From Theocolax elegans (taxonomy: Eukaryota > Arthropoda > Insecta > Hymenoptera > Cerocephalidae), in the NCBI GenBank assembly GCA_026168455.1, contig CM047426.1, forward strand, positions 88,067,986 to 88,131,985: 64,000 nt of DNA. Direction: 5' to 3'. A program made the translations under genes and the position numbers. How positions within the stretch are numbered: position 1 is the first letter of the stretch; each line of letters begins with the position of its first letter. A model generated the notes under the pieces. It did no database searches. It had not been told where the DNA came from and saw nothing but the letters and a program-made list of their open reading frames with translations. Positions 26,282 through 39,173 of this stretch are shown piece after piece.

Positions 26282-29200
26282 TTATAATTATTATTGTAGA
26301 GGCTGATTAACCACGTTAGCGAAATATAATAAAGTGTTAAACTATTGTTAAAAATAGTGTTTTTTAATTTTATAATAAAAAATCATTCGCTCCAGGCATC
26401 GATCCATTGCCATATCCTTACGAAAAAAAAAATAAAGAGCGATTCATCAAATTCATTTATGTTTCCATAATAACTGTTAGTAAATGTCGCTTATACCTTA
26501 CAAAGAAGATTCGAAATAATTAAAGAAAAAAAATTACATTGAATAATATACAAAAGCACTAATAAACGATAACTACTTTTTAATAATGAAAAATGTAACG
26601 CATAGCAAGTATACACCTATTACCTCGGAATTATGTACGTCCGATCAAAAAGCAAAATGAAAATCTCCATCGGTTCCAAAACAACACCGGAGTTTTACGT
26701 AAATATAATCGACACTCCTGACTCCTCGACTATAAGACTGTAATTTCTATTTGGCATTTTTCCAGAATCTTATAATGCGTGCGTATATGTACCCATTGAG
26801 GAGCGTAGATATATACGCACCACACGGCTTATACACCTCCTCGAATTCAAGTAAGACCGCATACCGTCCACGGTCGTTCCACTGACTTCGGTGCAGGTTC
26901 GCGATAGTATCCCGTACTTGTATGTATATATACCACTAGCACGGGAGCAGTGGCTACTCGCACGACGGCCTGGAATTTTCTTACTTAGACTCGCCGGCTG
27001 ACTGACCATAGCCACGCTCTGTTGGAACAGCCGTTGCGCTGAATCAAACTCCGGTTGGCTGTATGCCTCTCTGTTGTTTCATTATGACAAGGGGTCCTTC
27101 CATCTAGAGAATTTCGGATGTACCCAGAGTGGAATTCATCCTCTCAATTAGATTCGTAAATTTAATGCGTTTTTGGGGGAAAATGGTTATTGGATTTAAT
27201 CCGTAAGTGGATTTATTACTATTTCTTCTTAAAATTTGGTATACACATGTATATATATACATTGTGTGATTAACAACTTACTATACCAGAAATATTTATT
27301 TCAAACTTTTGCCACAGTTTAATTCTATTGCATTAGATTTATAGTATTGTATACATCACAAATTGAATAGTACATACAATATTAACATACGAATTTATCT
27401 AATTGAATGGGAATGTTTTGTTTAAAAGTAATTAGTATTGACAAGATCAACTGCGTTAACGAATCCATTAATTTATATCAAAGTGTAATTATTGTGACAG
27501 ACGTGTATTTGAATATCTAAGCTATTATTTCTTAATAAAGTGATAAATTCGTTAGTCTTTTTGCAATAGTTAAATTTAATAGGTTGTCCAGAAACGATCG
27601 TAATATAATTAACTGGTTGGGCGCTTATATAATAGATATAAACTTATATGTATGTATGTTACTTGAATTTTGATGAATCGATGAAATATGCAATATTTAT
27701 CGAATTAGTATTTATTACTTGTTTATGCAACCTTATCGAGAAATTGTTCTACAAACTGTTAGCTAGATTGGCATTATTGATTTAAACGTGTAAAATAAAT
27801 CGATACAATACGTGACATGAATGTGTTTGATTAGAGAAAATGTATGATTATACTGTTAATTACAGAATATCAAAGTAAACAAAAAAATGTAGCTGCTAAT
27901 AATTAAATAATAGACGGAAAAAGTCGCGTTACACTTATAACGTAATTTAATGTAACCTGGAAAATAGTAAGGATTCCAAGTACAATAACTTCACACAGAG
28001 ACGAATTCTAAGTACCGACGAAGTTCTAGAGTTATACTTCCTTCAATATAATACTCTTCATTATCCAACTCGACTGGAATCCAGTCATTCACCTTCATTT
28101 CCTCTGTCTATCTCGTGTTGTAGATATCATTTTTAAAGTTATACGAATATCCAGATCGAGACTTTATTCCTCGAAACCCTTACGCTGCAATAACAAACGT
28201 TCCCATCCGTACGTTACAATGGCCGTCAGCACATCGTCGACTATAAATAAATACGCGCATTAAATATTTCTAATCAAACAGGATAGCGCTGCACTCCTGT
28301 GTGTGAACCCGATGAAAACCGAACCGACCCGTCAGCTGCAGCTGCGGGGGCAAATGTGCGTTGTTATGAATCGGCTCGCCGCGAGGAGCATACGGGAAAA
28401 AAAAACTGGCCAGCTGTACCGAAGGAACTCTAAGTGAGGAAAAACGAAAGAGAGAATAATGGAGAGAAGCAAAGTTCACCAAAGGCTCACGCGAGATCGT
28501 GTCATTTGTGTTCGTCTCCTGTTCCGGGACGTACTATATACGCGAACTTGTCTTGTCTCATCTTTGTCATTCCGTCATTTGTCTGGTGCTTTCCCTTGAA
28601 TTTTTTCTCTCCTCGTTTGTTCATGGTAAACGTGTATTTTTTTTTGTATATGTAAATTTTTTTTATTTCCTTTTCCGTGTCAACATACAGTGACAAATAA
28701 TAATGCGGAGGTTTTCGTCTTAATGATTGTACATTACCCGGTGTTTAATGTACCTTTGTACGGTGTAGACATTTATAATCTTTGATAGAAATAACAAGAC
28801 ATTGGATGAAAGTAAAACGAAGAAAGAGAACGTAAATAAAGCAAAATGAGAGAAAAGTGATGTGGAGAGGCGAGGCGAGTCTCTCTCTCTCTCTTTCTCT
28901 CGTACGGATGGAGCTGGGCCAAGGTTTTTGGACTTATGTTCAGCGCTATATAGGATCGTTGACTCCCTTGCGAAAGAGAGTGAGCGGAGGTTCATTCTTG
29001 GAAGAGGAAACGCCTTGAATATTAAGTTCCCGGAAACGCAATTAAAGGCAAAGGGGGAAAGACGAAGAAAAAAGGGAAAATTGCAGACAGACTGGAAAAT
29101 GTTGATTTGCTTTGATTTTCGTTGATTTTGGTGTTGTGGTAATGACGCGTTCGGAATAACACATTGGTCACACGACGTTTCTTATTCTCTTTATAGCATT

Positions 29201-32200
29201 TATAACGTAATTTAATGACTCATTTATTACATCGAATCAAAATCTTGTACATATAACCATTTGGATTACTTTGAAACTACTTATTAAAAATCTATTTACC
29301 ACTTGTTACGATGTTTATTTCTCAAATTATTTGAGTAACTATATGTATGTACAGACATTAAACGTAATCGCTTTTATTTTCCTCGCGAATGATAAAAACA
29401 CCAAGAAAACACGCGCGCGCGTGTGTGTGTGTGTGTATCTATATTTATATAAGTATGTTCATGGAAAAGCCACAAGACAACCAAAACGGAATACAAGATG
29501 GAGAAAAATCACATTCAATTAAATGTGTTGTAAATAGAAAAACAAATTCGGAATGAAGTCGTACAAATTGAAACCATAAATTGATCGTGTAACCCTTGAT
29601 ATTTAATAAATTTAGCTCACCGTGGCAATATCAGGTTGGTCGCCGCAAAAGGGCAGCTTTACCGTGTCGAATTGAAACTTTAATCGAGGATTTTTAAACG
29701 GGGGTTATAATTGTCTTATTCATCACCGGGTATAGCAAAATAAAACGGACGATATCAAGAATTTCTATTAGTCATTAGTCAAAGTCGTGATGTTCGCGGG
29801 AACACCACACCGCAAACTCTTTTGAATTATGAAGGTCGTTGCCGATTCAAGTTTTTTACGCGGTACACACACGCACCCATGTACCTATATATGTGCGCAA
29901 TATACATCAGACGTATCTAATATACCTCTAAATATACGGTTCACCGTTAATCGTTCCCTCTTTTTCTTTATATCACCGTAAGTGAAACAAAATTGGGATA
30001 GATTTGGATATAAATCTCTTGGGCATTTTTTTTCCGGTACTTTATATTTACTACAAGGATTTTTTATTTTGCACGTAGGGGATATGTATATGTTTTTGCT
30101 TTTCACTTATTTTTGCTTTTTTTCATGTAGATTTTGTGTGAACACAGTTGTTCTTGTATGTTAATTTTTAGTATGAAAAATGGGGTACCGGAATGAATGA
30201 TTGTTCCAATTGCTGAATAACCGATTGTTTGTATTATAAACATCGAGTCATTTTCTTTATTTATTTTTCTTTCATTTGTGTTAAAATGTCATTATTTAAG
30301 TTGTTCTTTATGTATACAAGCGAGTGCATTAATTTATTCTTACCGACAGCTATTCGGTCGAAGTACACAATATTGCGCCGCATATTTTAAACCCCATCAA
30401 AGAATCAAGTATATAAAATTATACATATATTATAGAACTGCAAGATTTCATTAGTTATTTTAATGAAATTTTTTTATACTTGCTGTATCATTCATATTAC
30501 ATAAGAGAAAATCAAATTAGAAATGTCTGTTGGTATTTGTTGCAAAATAAAACATCCTCACATATTACTCGATGATTGCCGTTATTAAATAAAATATCGA
30601 CTGAATAATTGTCTCTCTCTCTCTTTCTCTCTCTATCTTTCTTCTTCTCTTTCGATATAATAATACAATAAGTATAGCTTTATGAAAGTGTGCTAAATAC
30701 TTTGGTACGCTTGGTACATTAACTCAATTAAAATCACATAATTTGATTATTAATAACCAATATTGGTAAGGCAACCTATATATGTATAAAAGGGAAAAAG
30801 AGAAGATACAGCATCGTTAAATTATTGTGAGTATACGACAGCGTTCATATCATATATCACGTGTGTGTTTATCAAGGTTAAATAAGTGGAATTGAAACTC
30901 TTAAAAGGTAATGATGAGTCGAAGTAAATAACAATCAAGTAAAAATCGAGCAATAAATTCTTTAAAAAATAAAAATAAAACAAAATAAAAAATATATATA
31001 TATATATAATAAATAAAAGGAGAAAAGCACCTCCTTACGATACATCATCGATGCAAATCCCCTCTTCTCTCATATATAAGATCGGTATCGCGTGATCGAC
31101 TTTCGGTTCTCGAGCACACGAGTGCATCGTTCACGAAAAAAAGTATTCAGAAGAGGCGTTCATCCCCCATCTCTTATAATCATTGGTTTCCTTCCTGGAT
31201 TCCATCTCCTGCTTGTATTTTCGCCGACGACCGCTAAGATCCAATCGTTGCAAACGCTTTACAACGAAGCATCGGCAATTATTGCAGATCCCCAGGATAT
31301 AATCTAGCTTTAAATTTTCCTTATTTTTTTTTCCTTTTTAATTGCAATGCACTATTCGAGATGTACTTTATAAACTTTGAATATATAGTATTAGTGATAA
31401 TGGATAAAGGAAGATTAAATGAAATTTGTGCAATTTACAGATAATTAGAGTATATACTTGTACGTATTAAATAAGTTATAACGGATAATATACCAAATGA
31501 AATTTACTTTTCATTTAGTTAACGTGCACGTGTATGCTCGCATAAAAATTAACTTTGCGTTACTCGATAATATTTCGGATACACTGTTTAAATAAAGTCA
31601 TGGTTGTAATCCAGATGTAAATTTAACCTAATCATTTCCCATTTTTTGTAAGTAAATAACTTAAGAAAGAGAGATGTATACCGATCACAGTAATTACCAT
31701 CTCACCCACGGTAATTTAGGGCCACATCTTCATACTTAATATCAATTTTCTACAGATAAACATAATGATTAGTTTGAAAACAAAATAATGCTATTATATA
31801 CAGATATGTATAAACCCATACAGCAACGAAAAAGGTTAAACGTCGAATCTTGAGAAATTCCCAAGAAAAAAATATTTTTCTCAACTGAACGTATTTTCAA
31901 AGTCTTCGTGCAGGACCGTTAGTCTTTCAAGGGTTTGCAACAGGTCGCAATTTCCGATCGCGAGATACCGATCGATAACTCGCGAACCTTACCCACTCGT
32001 ACCGTTTCTCAAATCTGTTTGTATATATATGTGTGTGTATTGACGATGTCGAAATTGTTGACTGAGGTTCTTTTTTTTTGAGTGTAAGGTGCAGGTGTTT
32101 CGGAAGTCGAACGATGGCACGTTCAATTCAACTCCTAGTTGTATTACTTGTGACTTTCTCTGTTTTGCTTTTCTCATGGAGATTGGTTTAGAACTTGCCT

Positions 32201-32866
32201 ATAGATATTCCTTACTTTATTCATACGTCAATCAAGTATCTGATTCGTTATCTTTATTCGGGCTCCCACTGAGAAACTCGTTTATTTAATTATTTAATTA
32301 ATTGTCTAATCGACTGTTACATTACATATATGTTTATTTATTTTGTTAATAGCCTTTTAATTGTGTGCATTAAATACGTGTAATTGATATTCTCATGATT
32401 TAATTTGTATTTTGTTATTTTTTTTCGGCATGAGATAATAGAAAAAGAGTTTTTTTTATAAATAAAAATACATTTTGAAGAATTATTGTCTTTTGGTTTA
32501 GTTCATAATAGTAATTAGTGATGAATTAGTGGTATTTACAGTGGGCTTCGGATCGGTTAAAATTACGTATACTTTTGTTTTAATTACCAAGAACACTATA
32601 ATCCGAACCGTTAATTAAACCAATCGAAAGCCGTTCATCGTGCGAGCTCTCGAGTAACTCACTGTGAAAACCCCTTAAACCAATGTTACCCGATAAAATT
32701 CTCAGGCGCAAGCGGATTACGCCGTTCGAAGCGCCTCTCGACATTGGATGAATATTAATTGTTTGTTAAAAATAATTTACGACTCGTCCTTCGTGATCCT
32801 CGTTTTTGCCGCCGCGGGAGGATACGCAAGCCAATTGAAAGTTCCTCTCGGTCAGTATAGGTTTAT

Positions 32867-32935
<69 letters not shown>
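32867..32935. repeat. (GA)n microsatellite, about 69 bp
   Basis: GA units with a single AAA interruption near the left end; the longest GA tract in the window. Confidence 0.95.
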
Positions 32936-32937
<2 letters not shown>

Positions 32938-33099
32938 CGCGGATGAAGATGCGGCGTTGCAATTAAGACGCCGGAGCATCCTTGAGAATAATATCTGCGC
33001 TTCGTCAACGTCTCACGAGCAGCTTTTCGCATCGTTCTAATCCCGCCTGCGAGCCACGACGAGATCAAAAGATTTTTAGCTTCTTGATCGTTTGGGTAC

Positions 33100-33120
33100 A
33101 CACACACACACACGCACACA
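33100..33120. repeat. (CA)n microsatellite
   Basis: About ten CA units with one CG interruption. Confidence 0.85.
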
Positions 33121-35634
33121 CGAATTGGTTGAGGGAAGTTGTTTATGCGCGTGGGTGGGATCGAACTTGACACGATTCTAAATTTTTTACACGAGCGATC
33201 AAGTATCTCGTACGTTTTAGGTTTTCGATTTCTTTGATTAACAATATTAGTCAAAACATAACGATTTAACAAATACTTATAAACTTGCCCAATTTAATTT
33301 GAATTACGATAAATGCATTTAACTTTCAGTATTGACAGATTCAGGGCATTGATGAAATAGTTTAAAAAAAAACTTATAAAAGAATTTACATAAAAGTTGT
33401 TCCTGGAAAAACTTCTATTTTAGGTCAAACATTCTAGGTTATATACCGAACAGCAATATAACGACTACCGCATTGTTTGGCTTTTTATCTCTTTTAGTCG
33501 ATCATTCCTAGCCGCGGATAAAAAGTTTGAAAAATATGTAAATAAATATTCATATATTGTAAAATAAAGTTCATTAAATGCTGTTAAACTGAAATAATTT
33601 ATAAACTAATATACCTAATATTTCTTTGGAATGTTAATGCCTAAAAATGCCTAATTCAACCAATTTTTCTAAATGAATTATCACCAATAAAAATTCTTTG
33701 CGCGAGGCATCTCGCATAGTTTCACAAAGTTGTAAACTAAAAACAGTCTGTCAAGTATAGAGGCGAATGAAAAAAATTTTTTCTTAATTTAACGTTTGAT
33801 TAACGTTAAATTTCAAAGCTGCACTTTTTAATAATTAATTTATCGTCGTAGAAATGCACAACGTCCGATACGTTGGTGAATATAATTAAGAAAAAAATCC
33901 CATACAATCGCAAATTAGTAATTACCAAAGGTTAATAACTAGCTACCACGTAACCCCGAGGGGACTGTCAATCAGCCAACACAAACGCTAATAAATAATT
34001 TTTACAACGCGCTACTAATTTCGCATCTTTGTTCTCGGTTTGAAAGGGAAACCGATGCCGACCCGTATTATGCGTATATATACGCATACAGGTCTTGATA
34101 TCGTTCGCGGTCAATGGTAAGCTCTTTGCTAAGTGCACCGAGCCTCGGGGTCGTCGCTCATAAGCGGATGATTATCAGAACGGAACGCGCGAGAACCATG
34201 AGGCGCCTCTATTTTTTTTTTTTTTACGTGTATGAGGTAGCTCATATTCATCTTAAACGTGGGATTAATCTATAGTGTGCTCATGGCTACCTTTGTACTT
34301 TTCTTTGTCGATGCAAATGTTGAGTCAATTATTATTCATTTTAAAAATAAATCTTGTCAACGATTTATATATCGTCGTAACGTTGAAATATTTATCTTTC
34401 ATTATCTCGGACACGATCTTTTGGCATGTTTACGTATGACTTTTCATTAATATAGATTTTAGATAATGTTAATATATTGAAAATACTTATTTCCTTGCTT
34501 GACCGATTGTCATTTCAACGTAGTGCCATTTACCTTTTTTTTTGCAAAACTTAAGCTTATACGTTATATGTTTTTTTTTAATGTATTGCATAATCTTTAA
34601 CGTATGCTACATATAATATATATACACATCTGAACTTAAAACAATTTAATAACTGTGCTGTCAATCTCCGAAGAGATAACTTCAGACTTATTTTAAAATA
34701 AAATTATAGTTACTTCAGTCTTCAAACTAATAATTTTTTGTTTGTTTTGTCAGACAAGAAAAATTGTTTTACAACCACTTCCACTTAGCAAACTTCAAGC
34801 TTGGTACATTATTATAAATTAACCTTTTCTATAATGCTTGGAAAACAAGTTTATATAACTTTATATCACGACGATCTTAATATTATTTGAATTTTTTATC
34901 TACCAAATAGACAATTTAATTCATGGAATATAATTTCGAGTTACTATCACTTGTGCAAATTGTAGTTCCGTATGATTATTTTTAAATACCTGAATTTATA
35001 TACTTGAATTTTTTATGACACAACAGTTTACGAAATAAGATTAATACTTTGTGCAACTATTGTACATTTATTTAAAGACTGTGCAGTGTAAAATGACAGC
35101 TCTTTAAATTGAAGTAATTACATAGGATCTCATTATACGATTCTCCGAAAAAGAATAAATGCTACAATATAGAAAGGATAGAAAACGCTTGCAATATCCA
35201 CTTAGCTATTTAAATTTGAAAATTAAATTAAAATCTGAAGCCCTTACTGTCTTGTCTGTCTCTGTCTCTCTCTCTCTCTTTCTCATTTTCTTATTATCCA
35301 TTCATTCACATTGAACGTAGGTATATACGTACGCGTAGAATCAAAAGCTGCAAAGTGCCTGAGGGATGCTCCCTATAAACACAATGCCTTACATTTCTAC
35401 CGTACAACTATACCTACCTTGGTTCTCTTTTCCTCTCTCTTTCCCTGTTTGAAAATATAAGCACGCCGTCGAGCGGCATGGCTGCTACTGCCACAGCCGG
35501 ATGTCATTCCGTATTCCAGCATTCTTCTCCTCTCGTCGTCCCTTGCGCGCGGCACATTTCTAAACCTCGCTCTCTCCCTTTACATCCACACCAAGATTTT
35601 ATCGGTAAAGAGCAAGAAAGAGAAGGGATATGTT

Positions 35635-35662
35635 CGTGTGTGTGTGTGTGTGCGCGCGCGCG
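35635..35662. repeat. (TG)n(CG)n microsatellite
   Basis: TG units run straight into CG units. Alternating purine-pyrimidine tracts of this kind can adopt Z-DNA. Confidence 0.9.
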
Positions 35663-38600
35663 AGTATACGTGTGTATATACGCCTAGGTACAAATACACA
35701 TGGATGGACAATATGCGCAAGCGCGTATGCTGCATGTCAGCTGATTTATTCTGTGCCCCATCTCCGGGTGCACGGAACTCACTCACCTGTTACTCTTTCT
35801 TTCTTCTCGTATGTGGCTACCCGTTGGAAGCTCAACCATACGACTTGTTATTTTCGCTTTTGTTTTATAACATCTGTGTGTATGTAAAGTCAACGAGAGT
35901 TTATAACATTCTTTTTTTTTTCAACGTACATATATACAAACAATAAAAGATATAAAATGTATAATTTTTTAATAATTATCATTAATTCTTTTAGACCTGA
36001 ATTAATTTAGAGATTCTTTATATTTTTATTTATAATTTTATCACTACGATGGCTTTTAAATATAGAATTGACTTAAAACCATCTTATCAATCCGAAAATA
36101 CTAATGAAATATTTTTTTTACTATTTTTAATAATGTACGTTATCATTTTTTTAATTTAAAATTTTCCATCTATGTACATTACAATGTATATTGAATCTGG
36201 AAGGGTTAAAAATATTATAAGTAGCAGAGGCCAAATATGATTTCGAAAATTAATATTTGTTTATCTTTCCGACACTGAATAATAGTCTTACATATGACTT
36301 TCGCTAATCGGTTTTGTAAATCACGTAATACACGGTGGTATATAATATAATAGCTGTATTATTTTTTGCTTTTAATAACTTTCTAAATGATTTGTACATT
36401 ATATTCAGATACAAAGTTGATGTATCACAATAAGTAGCATTCAACTCAAATGAAAATATATCTAAAGTTACATGTACAATAATCCCTTATGTCTTATTAT
36501 TACTGTAACCATGTACAATCCAACAACATATTATAATCTACGATGTTAAAATCTCACTCGAACGATGTCGAATTGAATGTAACGCGCTGCGCGGTTATAT
36601 CAATATTTCTAAAAAAATATAGCATTTAAGATATACGTTTTTGTAAAAGTTTACTTTTCATTCTATTTTGTATAATCCAAGAATTCTAATCATTGCAGTA
36701 TCTCAGCCATTATGCAAAATAACACATAGAAAATCAGGTTTAAAATGCATCAGTTGTTTAAGAGTACTGCGTCACGTAGACAGACTGTGTCGCCCTTATC
36801 ACTACCGCCGAGAGTCCTCTCGAAGCGTGAGAGATACGCGTGATCGATAAACCTCACGGACAGCACGCACAACCGCCTAGCTCAACAGAAATTCAAATTT
36901 CCTGATCGAACAATATTTCTTTTAAGCTCTAGAACAGTTTTCCATACTTTTACTTTTTTTTATTTTATTAAATTTGCAATTACGATATTAAACCTTAATA
37001 ATTTATTTTCATTTTGAAGCCGTAGAACTCTCTTACAAATATTCAATATATATATATGTATATATATTAAATTTTTAGTGCCTCATGAAAGGCACGTTAT
37101 TAAAAATCGCTTCCTTTTTTTGCCAGTTTTAATATACATCTGGTATATTCGTTTGAAATACATAAATGCACTGTGAAATTAATTTTAGTGAGTTGGAATA
37201 TATCTTTACAACGTTCTAAAATAACTGATAAAGAATATCGCGCAGTTATTTCTGTTCATATAGGAAATCACTTTGTGATTTTATATCAATTTTGCTAATG
37301 TAGCTTTATTTATTCGGTTACTTTATATGCTCAAATATTATTTAGATGTTCGTAAATAATAAATTTATTTGTAAATGGCGTGCCTCTTAAAATTGACGTA
37401 TTTAATTAATTAAATAAATGAGATTTGACTTAATTTATTGTACGCTCTAATTTATGTAAGAAAATTTTAAACGATTATTATATTACATTTTTAAATTAAT
37501 CAATTAACAGAGAAATCCTAGAGTACATGTAACACCACTAAAATTTAATTCATAAAAAATATTTCAATTTAAAAAAACGAATAAAATTTAACAATGAAGA
37601 CTATACATATACTGACTCCGCAGAAATTTAATGCAAACTGTAGAGTTCGGTTACCGTTTTTCTCATTCGCAAATCGCTGGCCTCCCAAGTTTTTTTTTCA
37701 CTTGAATGAAAACGACAATATCGCGATACACGATTCATATATCTATAAATTAATACTCGCACTCACATACACACACATTAGGGCTAGGTGTTACATCGGC
37801 CTTGACCACATCGGATATTATGATTGTTATGCAGACTCTCAGCGTCGAAATAGACGGTTTCCGCAGCGTAAGCAATTAACTGTCATTCAGACTCCACTCG
37901 AGGATGTATACATATACGAACTCGAGTGAACAATCGAAATATCAGAGCAAACGCGTGTCGATGCGCTTCGAAATGTATACATATGCATTCAAATCTAAGA
38001 CGTTACGATGCAGAATTCGTACGTTATATAGGGTTACGTCCGAAACTCGATTAACAGTGCTCGACGGTAATCCGTTGGTAAGTAAAACATGTTTTAACAA
38101 GCAGATGCAAACGAGTTTGGCTCTTGTTTGTTAAATACATACGCAAGCGTGATTAGTAATGAAGTTGAATTTCAGTTGATTTACGGACGAGTTTTATTTT
38201 TAATTGCGCTCTTTTTCGATGCTTTTTCTGTAACAAATTGTTTCATTGTTTCCTAATGAAAATAAAAAATATTGTCGTTTTCGAATTAGCTAAAATTTGA
38301 CTTAAAATTTAAAAAATGCATATAATTAAAGATCAAATTTCTTATACAAATTTATTACTGCACATATAATTTGTACTATGGAGGAAAAAAATAATATTAG
38401 ACGTGCAAAGGAGATAACGATGCAAATTGTTTACAATATTTTGGTTTGTTTTCTTTATCGTTGAAAGTACAATTAAAAAATAAAAGAAAATGCTCACCAT
38501 AAATTTATAACGGATAATACAATAAGTAAATGAAACTTTATATTTTTCATTGTATACTCCCGTAGCGTATTATACGAAATCGACCATTTGGCGATCCCTT

Positions 38601-38857
38601 TACCCAGAAATCTTACCATCCAATACATATCTCAGTTTATGGCAAAGATCTATATACATCCCGAATGACAATCCTGATGTTCCATTCCATCGTTACCATT
38701 AATCCAAAGTGATTTACTAGAAGCAATCTATCGATCTATGTGACATTGAGAAGCCACATCATAATCCGATATCCAGCTACTGGATCTCCCCCTAAAGAAA
38801 AGATTGACCATCGGAAGAGAGCGTTTGCCCTCAAAAGTGTTTGTGCCCCCTTCTTAG

Positions 38858-38883
38858 GTAAAAATCGTTTGGAACAGCTGTTG
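38858..38883 (+). other. Candidate 26-nt microexon or RS-exon
   Basis: A strong acceptor-like word (GTGCCCCCTTCTTAG) ends at 38857 and a consensus donor GTAAGT begins at 38884. The 26 bases between start with GTAAAA, a weak donor, so this could also be a ratchet point. One frame across it reads KNRLEQLL. Only motif evidence supports it. Confidence 0.25.
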
Positions 38884-39128
38884 GTAAGTAGCGCACGCGT
38901 ACCCCTCTGCATAACGCATATATATGTGTATATATATATATATATATACATAGTTCCTCGCAGCAGGGATACGCGCATCGTATATACTTTCACTCTTAAT
39001 CACGAGGGTACGTATACGTGTGTGGGTGGGCCGCGCGATAGGTGTACGCGTGCACATCCGGTTGGGTGTGTCGAATGTCTTTCAGGCACTACAAATTCTC
39101 GCTTTCGTTTGTCCTGCGTATATACAGC

Positions 39129-39173
39129 GCTTCTTCTTTCTTCTCCTTCTTCTTCTTCTTTTTATTCTTCTTC
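39129..39173. repeat. TTC/CTT microsatellite
   Basis: Mostly TTC units with scattered interruptions. Confidence 0.85.

Larger units (their letters stand above)
26290..38840. other. Long non-coding stretch with microsatellites
   Basis: No exon could be supported. It holds CT/GA tracts near 28880-28900, 30611-30650 and 32867-32935, CA/TG tracts near 29413-29430, 33100-33120 and 35635-35662, and an imperfect inverted repeat at about 32542-32634. The open frame on the minus strand across 32766-33272 (168 codons) is produced by the GA tract and has a long (SL)n run, so it is not taken as a gene. Confidence 0.5.

Noticed and set aside
31065..31310. TATATAAG word and a 71-codon frame suggesting a promoter and gene
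   Set aside because: TATA-like words are very common in this AT-rich DNA, and the frame shows no supporting signal.
32766..33272. 168-codon open frame on the minus strand
   Set aside because: Much of it is a Ser-Leu run from the GA microsatellite. There is no domain and no splice context.
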